Assembly (NCBI GenBank): GCA_023623095.1
Contig: JAMNXX010000051.1
Coordinates: 1 to 16,195 of the forward strand
Source of the DNA: Bacillota bacterium
GTDB taxonomy: Bacteria; Bacillota; Clostridia; Peptostreptococcales; Thermotaleaceae
Direction of reading: 5' to 3'
DNA: 16,195 bases
Below, in pieces: positions 1 through 6,829 of this stretch. A model generated the notes under the pieces. It ran no database searches and was not told the DNA's origin. It saw only the letters and a list, made by a program, of their open reading frames with translations. Positions within the stretch are counted from its first letter, which is position 1. Each line of letters starts with the position of its first letter. Both the position numbers and the translations under genes were made by a program.

Positions 1-621
1 CCCTCAAAGTCACCGAAGAAATATTTAAAAATTATTCGTGCACGAACCCATATGATCGAACGGCTGATTCAAGATCTTTTTCAATTGGCACAACTCGAAT
101 CGCAGCAAATGTCTTTCAATTTTTTACAAATCCCCGTTTCGGAATTATTTGAGCAAATGATAAAAAAATATGAATGGGAAGTTCGCCATGCAGGTCTTCA
201 TTTTTCCTACTTCATTGATAAAGAAAATCTGCCTCCGGAAAAGGAAGTCATTGTGGATTTAGAACGAATCAATCAGGTTTACTCCAATTTAATCCACAAC
301 GCCATTAAAAATACACCCCAAGGAGGAACCATTTCTCTCCGCTGCCTACCCTTGGTTGAATCGGATGCCTTCGCTTTATTTCAAGTACAAGATACTGGAA
401 ATGGGATCGCTCCTGAAGATTTGCCCCATATCTTCGAGCGCTTTTATAAAAGCAAAAACAGCGCGCAGCCTAAAAAGTATCCATCAAGCAGATTGGGCTT
501 GGCCATCGCCAAAGAAATCATACAAGCTCATAATGGAAAAATATGGGCAGAAAGCAAATTGAATTCCGGCAGCATTTTTTCTTTTATGCTTCCAATTCAT
601 GATGAAGGATCAGATTCGTAA
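1..621 (+). CDS. Sensor histidine kinase, C-terminal part (5' end outside window)
   Basis: This is the kinase core of a two-component sensor. The frame is open from base 1, so the N-terminus, sensor region and H-box lie upstream of the window. About 206 residues are visible. The second dimerisation helix runs through KIIRARTHMIERLIQDLF and LAQLES. The ATP-binding domain follows with an N-box (QVYSNLIHNAIKNTPQGG), a G1/F region (VQDTGNGIAPEDLPHIFERF) and a G2 region (SSRLGLAIAKEI). The G2 box lacks the usual leading GG(S/T)G glycines, although LGLAIAKEI is retained. The C-terminus (SGSIFSFMLP) is normal for the family. The gene lies 67 bp upstream of a response regulator on the same strand, its probable partner. 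The stimulus cannot be inferred. An ATG at 52 falls inside the dimerisation helix and is not the true start. Confidence 0.93.
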   Translation, partial: PSKSPKKYLKIIRARTHMIERLIQDLFQLAQLESQQMSFNFLQIPVSELFEQMIKKYEWEVRHAGLHFSYFIDKENLPPEKEVIVDLERINQVYSNLIHNAIKNTPQGGTISLRCLPLVESDAFALFQVQDTGNGIAPEDLPHIFERFYKSKNSAQPKKYPSSRLGLAIAKEIIQAHNGKIWAESKLNSGSIFSFMLPIHDEGSDS

Positions 622-688
622 CATTGATAAAATTTTTCCTTGCCGCTGAAGCAAATAAAATTTGTGACTGTAAAGGGGGTAAAGCAGA

Positions 689-1393
689 ATGGCGGGTGAG
701 AAAATTCTAATTATCGATGATGAATATGAGATCATCGAATTTGTTCAGTTTTACCTTCAAAAAGAAAATTATGAGGTCATTTCTGCACAAAGCGGAAAAG
801 AGGGGCTCGAAAAAGCTAGGATAGAAAAGCCTTCATTGATCATCTTAGATATTATGCTCCCGGATGTGGACGGGGTAGAACTATGCCTGCAACTTCGCCG
901 AGAAAGCAATGTCCCTATCTTATTTTTAAGCTGCAAATCAGAAGATATTGATAAAGCCTTTGCCCTGTCTGCAGGCGGTGATGATTATGTAACAAAACCT
1001 TTTTCTCCAATTGAATTAGTCGCCAGAGTAAAAGCACATCTACGCCGCAATCGTTTTTTTGTTGGTGAAAAAAAAGAAAATGAAATCATTCGCCATTCGG
1101 ACTTGGAAATTCATATCAATACCCACGAAGTCTTCGTAAAAGGCAAACCCGTAAAACTTTCAGCAAAAGAATTTGAAATTTTATCGATTCTAATGAAAAA
1201 TCCAAGACGCATCTACAGCATCGAACAATTGTATGAAATGGTCTGGAAAAGCGATAGCCTATGCGGAGATGCCCGAGCAGTTATTGTATATATAGGAAAT
1301 ATACGAAAAAAAATCGAAGAAGATTCATCAAAACCTAAGTATATTTTAAATGTTCGGGGCGTTGGATATAAGTTTAACCACTCCTTGCTTTGA
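689..1393 (+). CDS. OmpR/PhoB-family response regulator
   Basis: This is a DNA-binding transcription regulator activated by phosphotransfer, probably from the kinase encoded just upstream. The 234 aa match the family length. The receiver domain (about residues 4-120) has acidic residues D10 and D11, phospho-acceptor D54 in LIILDIMLPD, the switch residue S81 and conserved K103 in VTKPFSP. The C-terminal winged helix (about 133-230) shows LSAKEFEILSIL, the recognition-helix region ARAVIVYIGNIRKKIE and the terminal hairpin ILNVRGVGYKF. The ATG is preceded by AAGGGGG at 673-679 with a 9-nt spacer. The order kinase then regulator is the reverse of the more common arrangement. Target genes are unknown. 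Confidence 0.95.
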   Translation: MAGEKILIIDDEYEIIEFVQFYLQKENYEVISAQSGKEGLEKARIEKPSLIILDIMLPDVDGVELCLQLRRESNVPILFLSCKSEDIDKAFALSAGGDDYVTKPFSPIELVARVKAHLRRNRFFVGEKKENEIIRHSDLEIHINTHEVFVKGKPVKLSAKEFEILSILMKNPRRIYSIEQLYEMVWKSDSLCGDARAVIVYIGNIRKKIEEDSSKPKYILNVRGVGYKFNHSLL

Positions 1394-1408
1394 ATACCCC
1401 ATTTGTAA

Positions 1409-1543
1409 ATATTCCTATGTATTCTTTTATATGATTGTCCCGAAATCTTCATCGCTTTTAGACCCCTTCTAATCCAAATGAAAAGAGTTGGAACAAGCCC
1501 TCAGCAGTTCAAGAGAAGTTTCAGAAATCCTGGTTTTATATAA
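1409..1543 (+). pseudogene. Possible remnant of an AraC-family C-terminal HTH
   Basis: A stop-free but start-less frame of about 44 codons lies just after the response regulator. It contains YDCPEIFIAF, then KRVGTSPQQFKRSFRN and a stop. This resembles the last helix-turn-helix of AraC/XylS proteins (GYDxPxYFxRxFKxxxGxSPxxFR). Some extra residues (RPLLIQM) sit between the two halves, as expected after decay. No ribosome binding site or start codon is visible. The match is my own pattern recognition on a short stretch and could be chance. Confidence 0.35.
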
Positions 1544-1549
1544 AATAAG

Positions 1550-1594
1550 AAGGTGCCTGCCAAGATCATCTTTATCTTAACAGGCACCTTTTCC
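1550..1594. terminator. Bidirectional hairpin terminator
   Basis: The arms AAGGTGCCTG (1550-1559) and CAGGCACCTT (1581-1590) pair perfectly. An inner AAGAT/ATCTT stem extends the hairpin. A short T run follows on the plus strand, and AT-rich sequence follows on the minus strand. It separates the converging response-regulator unit (+) and CsxC-like gene (-). Confidence 0.75.
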
Positions 1595-1659
1595 GTACAA
1601 AATAAAGGGGGAATCTTTTAGAAAATATCCGGGGAATCATTTAGGGGGTACGAAATCAT

Positions 1660-2547
1660 TTACTCTTCCATCTCCATCACATCGAGCTCTTCATCAACAT
1701 TATCGTCATCTACGTCATCTACATAATATTTTCTAGGCGGACAGTCGTCCTCGATGCCTCCTATCGCTCCAATTGCAACTTGACGTTTTTGGAGCAATTT
1801 CAATGTCAGGAAAATGACCATTTTTTCTTCTATCTTTCTAAATTCTTTCTCCTCGAAAGGCATGATCACTTTCGATGGACGTGTAGGATTAACGATCTCA
1901 TCGAACTCAAAGATTCGAGCAGAAACTAATTCGCAGAAAGGCAATTCATTAAAAAATTCGGTGCTGACTTGATTAAATTCCCTTAAATCTCCAGACAATA
2001 ATTTATCCTTTGCTGTAGCTTCTGCATCTCTGATTTCTTCTTCTTTGAGATATTGAAATTCTTTCGTTTCATTCACCTTTGGTCTCAATGGTGCAATCCC
2101 ATTGTATCTTACGGGTGTCGTACAACTAAATGGCGTATCTACGGTGCAATGGCGAATATCTCCACAAAATCCTTCTGCATTTGAGCATCTTCTTGTAGCG
2201 TATTCAATATTTTTCCGAATAAATCCCTTGATAAATAGGGTGTTGGTGTTTTGTAAAAGCAGGCACTGCGTAACTTTTAACTTCTTTTTAATATTTTTAA
2301 TCTCAAAGGCAGGTTCCGGCAAAGTGATGACAGAATCAACATGAATTCTTACGGTCAATTTTGCAAGGACAACAGGAATCTTCGCAACAACTCCTCCTGT
2401 CAATGCTCTAATCGTTGTGGGGGTATTGACCGCATCTTGCGGATGTCGACTTTCAACATCTACGCAAGTAGATTTTACTTTGCTGATTGCCCGGTTGGTA
2501 TATGGCCTCTCTACATTGTCTGCGGAATTATATTTTACCCAAGGCAT
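1660..2547 (-). CDS. CsxC-like cysteine-rich spore surface protein
   Basis: This 295-aa protein resembles the clostridial CsxC/exosporium-type family. A central block reads KIPVVLAKLTVRIHVDS, then LPEPAFEIKNIKKKLKVTQC, then LFIKGFIRKNIEYATRRC. It is followed by a cysteine-rich segment (SNAEGFCGDIRHCTVDTPF) and a second block around FNQVSTEFFNELPFCELVS. Eight cysteines are present in all, and the C-terminal tail is very acidic (YYVDDVDDDNVDEELDVMEM). No signal peptide is seen, as expected for a protein made in the mother cell and assembled on the spore. The ATG at 2547 is preceded by AAAAGGAG at moderately long spacing. The gene is divergent from the SLH gene and would be expected late in sporulation, but I could not assign a sigma factor motif. 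The family assignment is from memory of conserved phrases; the exosporium role is inferred. Confidence 0.6.
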   Translation of the reverse strand: MPWVKYNSADNVERPYTNRAISKVKSTCVDVESRHPQDAVNTPTTIRALTGGVVAKIPVVLAKLTVRIHVDSVITLPEPAFEIKNIKKKLKVTQCLLLQNTNTLFIKGFIRKNIEYATRRCSNAEGFCGDIRHCTVDTPFSCTTPVRYNGIAPLRPKVNETKEFQYLKEEEIRDAEATAKDKLLSGDLREFNQVSTEFFNELPFCELVSARIFEFDEIVNPTRPSKVIMPFEEKEFRKIEEKMVIFLTLKLLQKRQVAIGAIGGIEDDCPPRKYYVDDVDDDNVDEELDVMEMEE

Positions 2548-2587
2548 TTTTACTACACACTCCTTTTCTTCATCGATTTTATTTTGG

Positions 2588-2616
2588 ATGTAAGACTGAA
2601 ACGGTTTGTCTTACAT
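2588..2616. repeat. Inverted repeat between divergent genes
   Basis: ATGTAAGAC (2588-2596) and GTCTTACAT (2608-2616) form a perfect 9-bp inverted repeat with an 11-nt centre that itself contains AAAC and GTTT. The repeat sits about 40 bp upstream of the CsxC-like start and about 140 bp upstream of the SLH start. No U tract follows, so it is more likely an operator or mRNA leader hairpin than a terminator. Confidence 0.5.
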
Positions 2617-2757
2617 TCCTAGTACAAGCTATTCAGGTTGTCTTATTTTGGTTCCTATTACAGCAAAAAATATTTTATAAATTTTAAGATGAATATACCT
2701 AAAAAACAGATCCCTTTCGTACTCTATAATGAATAACAGATAAAGGAGGAAAAAACG

Positions 2758-3972
2758 ATGAGAAAAGGTATTTGCTTTCTATTGATAGCGGTATTATTGC
2801 TATCAATCAGTCCTGTAAGCGCTTATGCAGCTAACGACAAACATTTCATCCCACCAGGCCTAGCAAAGAAAGGAGGACTTCCCCCCGGAATCGCTAAAAA
2901 ATTTATCGATATCACTGATGCCTATAATTGGGCAAAAGAAGCATTGGAAAGAATGGTACGCAAGGGAGTCATTAGCGGCATTAGCGAGAACCAATTTGCC
3001 CCTTCCAGAAATGTAACAAAATTAGAAGCATTGGTCATGATCATTCGCACGATGGAATGGGGCGATGATGCGGAAAATGCTTTTGACTTAATAAAAAAAG
3101 GTAAGAAAAAAGATAGATTGAAAAACAAAATTCAAGACTGGGGAAAAGGGTATATCGATGTTGCCCTTGAGAAAGGATTGATCGATGAAGTAGATTTATG
3201 GCAGCAAAACTTCACGACTCCTGCCACAAGAGAAGATGTTGCAAAATATATTATTCGGGCCTTAGGCTGGCATGATAAGGCAGAAAAATACATGGACGAA
3301 GAGCTTCGATTTAAAGATGCAGAAGCCGTTTCAATCGGAGCCGTAGGATATATCTATCTGATAGATAAAGAAGGAATCATGAAAGGATATCCGGATCATA
3401 CTTTCCGCCCCAATCAACCTGTAAAAAGGATAGAAATGGCGCAATTGGTTGCAAATCTCGATAAGATGCTCGAGGACGACGAAGATGATGAAGATGCAGA
3501 TGACGAAGACGAGAGCGAAATATTTAAAGGAAAAATCACCAAAGTTGATGTAGACGATAAAGAAATCACCGTTAAAATCGGCAACAGGGAAAAATTATTT
3601 GAGCTTACAAAACGCACGACTATCAAAATCGACGGAAAAACTGCAGCCCTCAAAGACTTATCCAGAGGAATGCAAGTAAAGATAACCGTAAAAGGCGATA
3701 AAGTCACCAAAATCTCTGCAGAATCAATAAGAAAAGAGTATGTAGGAAAAATCGTCGAAAAGACTGAAGGAACTGTCAACAAACTGACCCTAAGAATAGA
3801 CGGGGAGAATAAAACTTTCACAGTAGACAAGGATGTGGTCATTGAGATCGAAAACGATCAAAATGACGATGAGCTCATTATTGAATATAAGACATTTAGG
3901 GATCTGGAAGTCGGTTCTAAAATCCGAGTCGAAATTGAAAACAACGTGATCGTAAAAATTAAAAATGCTTAA
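2758..3972 (+). CDS. Exported S-layer homology (SLH) domain protein
   Basis: This 404-aa protein is predicted to be secreted and held on the cell wall by three SLH domains, which bind pyruvylated secondary wall polymers. Residues 1-25 form a signal peptide (basic MRKG, hydrophobic core, likely cut after AYA). A mature N-terminal linker follows with a duplicated PPG(L/I)AKK motif at 32-48. SLH domains lie at about 49-100, 124-170 and 183-235; the last includes GIMKGYPDHTFRPNQPVKRIEMA. An Asp/Glu-rich linker (239-254) leads to a beta-rich, lysine-rich C-terminal region (255-404) of repeated small strands (ITKVDVDDKEITVKI, MQVKITVKGDKVTKI), possibly DUF5666-like. AAAGGAGG at 2742-2749 gives a good start. 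TATAAT at 2725-2730 could be a -10 box, but no clear -35 is present. The gene is monocistronic with its own terminator. The C-terminal function is unknown. Confidence 0.9.
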   Translation: MRKGICFLLIAVLLLSISPVSAYAANDKHFIPPGLAKKGGLPPGIAKKFIDITDAYNWAKEALERMVRKGVISGISENQFAPSRNVTKLEALVMIIRTMEWGDDAENAFDLIKKGKKKDRLKNKIQDWGKGYIDVALEKGLIDEVDLWQQNFTTPATREDVAKYIIRALGWHDKAEKYMDEELRFKDAEAVSIGAVGYIYLIDKEGIMKGYPDHTFRPNQPVKRIEMAQLVANLDKMLEDDEDDEDADDEDESEIFKGKITKVDVDDKEITVKIGNREKLFELTKRTTIKIDGKTAALKDLSRGMQVKITVKGDKVTKISAESIRKEYVGKIVEKTEGTVNKLTLRIDGENKTFTVDKDVVIEIENDQNDDELIIEYKTFRDLEVGSKIRVEIENNVIVKIKNA

Positions 3973-3976
3973 TACA

Positions 3977-4016
3977 AAAGAAACTGCCTTAGTCCTTCCG
4001 CTAAGGCAGTTTCTTT
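3977..4016. terminator. Strong bidirectional terminator
   Basis: A perfect 16-bp inverted repeat (3977-3992 and 4001-4016; core AAACTGCCTTAG/CTAAGGCAGTTT) has an 8-nt loop and an AAAG/CTTT base that supplies the T tract on either strand. It lies between the convergent SLH (+) and trxB (-) genes and can serve both. Confidence 0.9.
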
Positions 4017-4054
4017 GAAAAAATCGATATCGTGTACCATCTCGACATCTTCGC

Positions 4055-4999
4055 CTACTTTTCCTTTGATTCGAGGTATTTTTCTGCCTGTACGGCGGCA
4101 ATTGCTCCATCCGCTGCTGCTGTAACGACCTGCCTTAAGCTTTTGGCTCGCACATCCCCTGCTGCAAATACTCCGGGGATATTGGTTCTCATATTTTCAT
4201 CTGTTTTGATGTATCCATTTTCCATCTCGATTTTCCCTTCAAATATTTCTGTTTGCGGAACAAATCCGATGAATCCAAATAATCCGAATGTCATATCTCC
4301 TTCATCTGCTTTGAGCGATTTAAGCTCTCCGGTTTTCACATTTTTAAGCACGATTTCGTTAAGGATACCGCCTTCTCCTTTAATCTCTTCTACGACGCTG
4401 TCCCATATAAAATGGATTTTTTCGTTGGCCTTTGCCTTTTCTTGTATAGCCTTCGCCGCTCGGAGCTGGTCTCTTCTGTGAACGATGTTGACCTTTTTTG
4501 CATATTTTGTCAGAAACAGTGCTTCTTCTACCGCCGTATCTCCTCCCCCAACGACATAAACTTCTAATCCTTCGAAAAATGGGCCATCACATGTAGCACA
4601 ATAAGATACGCCTTTTCCGGCATATTCTTTTTCGCCGGGACAACCGATCGGTCTCGGAGAAGATCCCGTTGCGATAATAACTGTTTTCCCTTGATATTCA
4701 TCTCTGGTTCCTTTTATTTTTTTGATCTCTCCACTCAAATCCACCTCTACAATATCATCATATGTTTTCTCTGCTCCGAAACGCTCTGCCTGCTTGCTCA
4801 TCCGTTCAATGAGTGTCATACCCGACTCTTCCTCCAGACAGCCTGGGTAGTTTTCTATCTCCGCTGTATTTACAATCTGTCCTCCATCTCTCAGTTTTTC
4901 AATAATCAGTGTATGAAGCCTTGCCCTCCCTGCATAAATTCCTGCTGAAAGCCCTGCAGGGCCTGCACCGATGATCAAAACATCATATATTTTGCTCAT
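4055..4999 (-). CDS. trxB: Thioredoxin-disulfide reductase
   Basis: This FAD enzyme moves electrons from NADPH to thioredoxin in the cytosol. At 314 aa it has the usual length of low-molecular-weight bacterial thioredoxin reductases. Visible parts are the N-terminal FAD-binding GAGPAG (11-16), the ATGSSPRP turn, the redox-active CATC pair C134/C137 in VSYCATCDGPF, the second nucleotide-binding loop VVGGGDTAVEE (149-159), the NADPH phosphate-binding HRRDQLRA (174-181) and the C-terminal FAD motif GVFAAGDVR. The HRRxxxR motif supports NADPH rather than ferredoxin as donor. The start is an ATG preceded by GGAGGGGG. The gene stands alone between the SLH terminator and a non-coding stretch; no thioredoxin gene is in the window. 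Confidence 0.96.
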   Translation of the reverse strand: MSKIYDVLIIGAGPAGLSAGIYAGRARLHTLIIEKLRDGGQIVNTAEIENYPGCLEEESGMTLIERMSKQAERFGAEKTYDDIVEVDLSGEIKKIKGTRDEYQGKTVIIATGSSPRPIGCPGEKEYAGKGVSYCATCDGPFFEGLEVYVVGGGDTAVEEALFLTKYAKKVNIVHRRDQLRAAKAIQEKAKANEKIHFIWDSVVEEIKGEGGILNEIVLKNVKTGELKSLKADEGDMTFGLFGFIGFVPQTEIFEGKIEMENGYIKTDENMRTNIPGVFAAGDVRAKSLRQVVTAAADGAIAAVQAEKYLESKEK

Positions 5000-5090
5000 T
5001 TTCCCCCTCCTACTCTTATGCCGTTTCCCTTTTTAGATTCCTGCTATCATTTCGCCAAAACCCATGCAAATCCCTGCTTAATCTATCTCT

Positions 5091-5249
5091 CTATTTTTCA
5101 AACGCCCCTTGGCCTGTTCCTTCGGTAGAAAGCGCCTTCAATTCTAAAAATCCTTCCAGAGTTTTGGAACAAACATCAAAAGGCTTATCTTTGTTTGCAC
5201 TTTTGGCATAAAATAAATTATGATCTTTATGGGTAATTGTGTGATAGGA
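5091..5249 (-). pseudogene. Start-less reading-frame remnant upstream of trxB
   Basis: A 52-codon open frame with protein-like composition runs on the minus strand between an upstream stop at 5250-5252 and a stop at 5091-5093. It includes NLFYAKSANKDKPFDVC, then SKTLEGFLELKALSTEG. There is no ATG/GTG and no ribosome binding site, so it is best read as the C-terminal scrap of a lost gene. I do not recognise the family. Between it and the terminator at 5401 (about 5250-5400) I see only AT-rich sequence with no gene, and the 90 bp between it and trxB should carry the trxB promoter, which I could not place with confidence. Confidence 0.3.
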
Positions 5250-5400
5250 TCACTTTACTTAAATGCAAAATAAAACATATGCCTCATCTCTAGCTAAATT
5301 ATGGGGAAAGAATCTATCCAACTAACAGCAAATTGATAAAACTATTTTCTTTAATCGATTTATTTATAATCTTTATATTCATCTAAAGATAAAAAAGTAC

Positions 5401-5444
5401 AAAAAAAATTGCATGAAAAATTGAGTCTGTAAATCATTTCATGC
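5401..5444 (-). terminator. Terminator of the DUF2383-like/53-aa operon
   Basis: On the minus strand GCATGAAA (5444-5437) pairs with TTTCATGC (5418-5411) and is followed by AA and eight T residues (5408-5401). It starts immediately after the stop codon of the 53-aa gene, which supports that gene being real. Confidence 0.8.
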
Positions 5445-5445
5445 T

Positions 5446-5607
5446 TTAAATCAAATCTTCAAGTTTTTCATATCCCGTTTCTTTATTAATGACTGCATAT
5501 ACTTCTTTAAAATCTTTAGCAAGCGGATATTTCAACCCCATAAATATTTTTAATTTGTTCGTGTATATCTCTATCTGTCTTTTTACTCTTTCTGTCTCCT
5601 TTGGCAT
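5446..5607 (-). CDS. Small unknown protein (53 aa)
   Basis: Starting at ATG 5607-5605 and ending with TAA 5448-5446, this frame encodes a 53-aa charged, probably helical protein. It begins MPKETERVKRQIEIYTNKL and ends NKETGYEKLEDLI. I do not recognise the family, and there is no signal peptide, membrane segment or cysteine. It begins 17 bp after the stop of the DUF2383-like gene and ends 2 bp before a strong terminator, so the two genes form one transcription unit. The ribosome binding site is weak (GATAGG region), suggesting translation coupled to the upstream gene. The tight fit between neighbour and terminator and the coherent composition are the main evidence. A role linked to the ferritin-like partner is inference only. 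Confidence 0.6.
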   Translation of the reverse strand: MPKETERVKRQIEIYTNKLKIFMGLKYPLAKDFKEVYAVINKETGYEKLEDLI

Positions 5608-5624
5608 CGCCTGATTCTACCTAT

Positions 5625-6053
5625 CTATAGTAAGCTTTTTAGTTTTTCAATAGACTTTCTATCCTTGTGCAGTATTTCACCTGCAATATCTCTTGAATTT
5701 TCGTCCAGCTCCCCCCTTAGAACTTTTTCAGCCATATTGACGCCTTGGGTTTCACCCTCTATTGCCTTTTCTATAATTTCAGCTGTATCTGCCTTCGAAC
5801 CCAAATCCATATTCAGTTTAATATCTCCCATTTTTCCCTTCATTCCAAGATTCTCTTCCGGCTTTCCGCCTATCTCTTGAATATAGCTTGCTAATTTGTC
5901 GATATTTTCTCTATGTTGTTTCTGTACTTCTTGAAAGCATTGCTTCACATTCTGATCTTCTAACCTAGATATAAAATTATTGAAACTTTCAACCGCCATA
6001 TATTCCCCCTGTAAAAGCTGGTTCAGTGATTCTATTGTTTTTGTGTTGGACAC
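5625..6053 (-). CDS. DUF2383-like ferritin-fold protein
   Basis: This 142-aa protein is predicted to be an all-helical four-helix bundle of the ferritin-like superfamily, close to the DUF2383/PA2169 group. The pattern is two helical pairs: LNQLLQGEYMAVESFNNFIS and CFQEVQKQHRENIDKLASYI, then a Gly-containing loop (IGGKPEENLGMKG), then AEIIEKAIEGETQGVN and IAGEILHKDRKSIEKL. E17, H47, E101 and H129 are plausible metal-ligand positions, but which residues bind iron cannot be decided by eye. The start codon is GTG (6053-6051) with GAGGAGG at 6069-6063 and a 9-nt spacer. It is the first gene of a two-gene unit with the 53-aa frame. Roles of this group in stress, spores or metal handling are poorly defined. 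Confidence 0.8.
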   Translation of the reverse strand: MSNTKTIESLNQLLQGEYMAVESFNNFISRLEDQNVKQCFQEVQKQHRENIDKLASYIQEIGGKPEENLGMKGKMGDIKLNMDLGSKADTAEIIEKAIEGETQGVNMAEKVLRGELDENSRDIAGEILHKDRKSIEKLKSLL

Positions 6054-6132
6054 TTTGCCTAACCTCCTCTATATTGAATTTATGCTGTTTGCTTTATTTT
6101 TTCACCAAAAGCATCAAACAATGCATCCAATC

Positions 6133-6162
6133 AAAAAGAGCCAATCACTCTGACTGGCCTCT
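6133..6162 (-). terminator. Distal terminator of the tRNA operon
   Basis: On the minus strand AGAG-CCAGTCA pairs with TGATTGG-CTCT (one bulged G, one G-T pair, GAG loop) and is followed by TTTT. It lies about 335 bp past the last tRNA and just upstream of the ferritin-like gene. Confidence 0.65.
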
Positions 6163-6233
6163 ACCGAAATATCGCATTTGGAATTTTGATATGTTTGGTT
6201 ATTTTTGATGAAAATGGCGCGCATTTTTGATGA

Positions 6234-6416
6234 AAAACAAATACCCCAAAGCTGCCTCCAGGGCATGGATATTTTACAAAACAACTTAAGACCATCCAAG
6301 AAAGAGCTGACCATAAGCAAGCACAAACGACGAATGACATTTGTGTCCATGTCACGAAAAAATTGAGTAGAGAAGTGGCCAACATGCTTGACAGCCTCAA
6401 TCCCCAAAAAAGAAAA
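6234..6416 (+). pseudogene. Decayed tyrosine recombinase (integrase) C-terminus
   Basis: The plus-strand frame here has no start but reads LKTIQERADHKQAQTTNDI followed by CVHVTKKLSREVANMLDSL. This matches the end of phage and ICE tyrosine recombinases (LKxIQERLGHxSIQTTxDIYxHVTxxxxxEAxxxLDxL). The LGH box is now ADH and the catalytic Tyr position is Cys (TGT at 6342-6344). Upstream the HxLRHT box cannot be found and two stops (6228-6233) close the frame, so only a scrap remains. The frame stays open to 6506, running into tRNA-Arg. The remnant lies next to the 3' end of that tRNA, a classic integration site. The opposite strand also has a long open frame here, codon-aligned with this one, which I take to be a shadow. 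No other gene is visible in 6163-6496. Confidence 0.6.
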
Positions 6417-6496
6417 AGCCTCGAAATAATTCTCGGCTTCAACCTTCCCCAATTTGTCCTCAACTCTGTTTTTTTGTCCCCATTTCAAAAAATAAA

Positions 6497-6573
6497 TGGT
6501 GCGCCCTGAGGGACTCGAACCCCCGACCTTCTGATTCGAAGTCAGCAACTCTATCCAACTGAGCTAAGGGCGC
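6497..6573 (-). tRNA. tRNA-Arg (anticodon TCG)
   Basis: A 77-nt cloverleaf with a 7-bp acceptor stem (GCGCCCT/AGGGCGC), anticodon loop CTTCGAA (TCG, reads CGA), a T-loop GGTTCGAGTCC and an encoded CCA. It is the last tRNA of the operon. Confidence 0.95.
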
Positions 6574-6582
6574 ACAAAAAAA

Positions 6583-6667
6583 TGGTGCGGGTGAAGGGAT
6601 TTGAACCCCCACGCCGTTAAGCGCTAGAACCTGAATCTAGTGCGTCTGCCGATTCCGCCACACCCGC
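6583..6667 (-). tRNA. tRNA-Leu (anticodon CAG)
   Basis: An 85-nt class II tRNA with acceptor GCGGGTG, anticodon loop TTCAGGT (CAG, reads CTG), a long variable arm (GCGCTTAACGGCGT) and an encoded CCA. It is separated by 78 bp from the upstream tRNA-Lys. Confidence 0.95.
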
Positions 6668-6745
6668 TTTTCCATCTTGAATATTATTTTTTAGATTCAA
6701 TGATTTTAATTTTGCTGCTCTCTTCTATAATAATATAGATAGTTC

Positions 6746-6822
6746 TGGTACCCCATCAGGGATTCGAACCCTGGACTCCCTGATTAAGAGTCAGGTGCTC
6801 TGGCCAACTGAGCTAATGGGGC
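6746..6822 (-). tRNA. tRNA-Lys (anticodon CTT)
   Basis: A 77-nt cloverleaf with anticodon stem CCTGA/TCAGG and loop CTCTTAA (CTT, reads AAG), plus an encoded CCA. The acceptor stem begins with a G1-U72 wobble pair (GCCCCAT against ATGGGGT). Confidence 0.92.
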
Positions 6823-6829
6823 ACAAACA

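Noticed and set aside
1213..1452. A 79-aa minus-strand frame with a good-looking GAAGGGG before its ATG
   Set aside because: It is almost wholly antisense to the response-regulator HTH, and its product has no protein-family features.
3414..3842. A minus-strand frame rich in serine opposite the SLH gene
   Set aside because: The poly-Ser stretch is the complement of the Asp/Glu codons of the acidic hinge; it is a shadow of the SLH gene.
6114..6548. A long minus-strand open frame starting inside tRNA-Arg (MLTSNQKVGGSSPSGRT...)
   Set aside because: Its first 17 residues are the translation of the tRNA itself, it has no ribosome site, and it is codon-aligned antisense to the integrase-like plus frame, which fits coding statistics better (purine at first codon positions).
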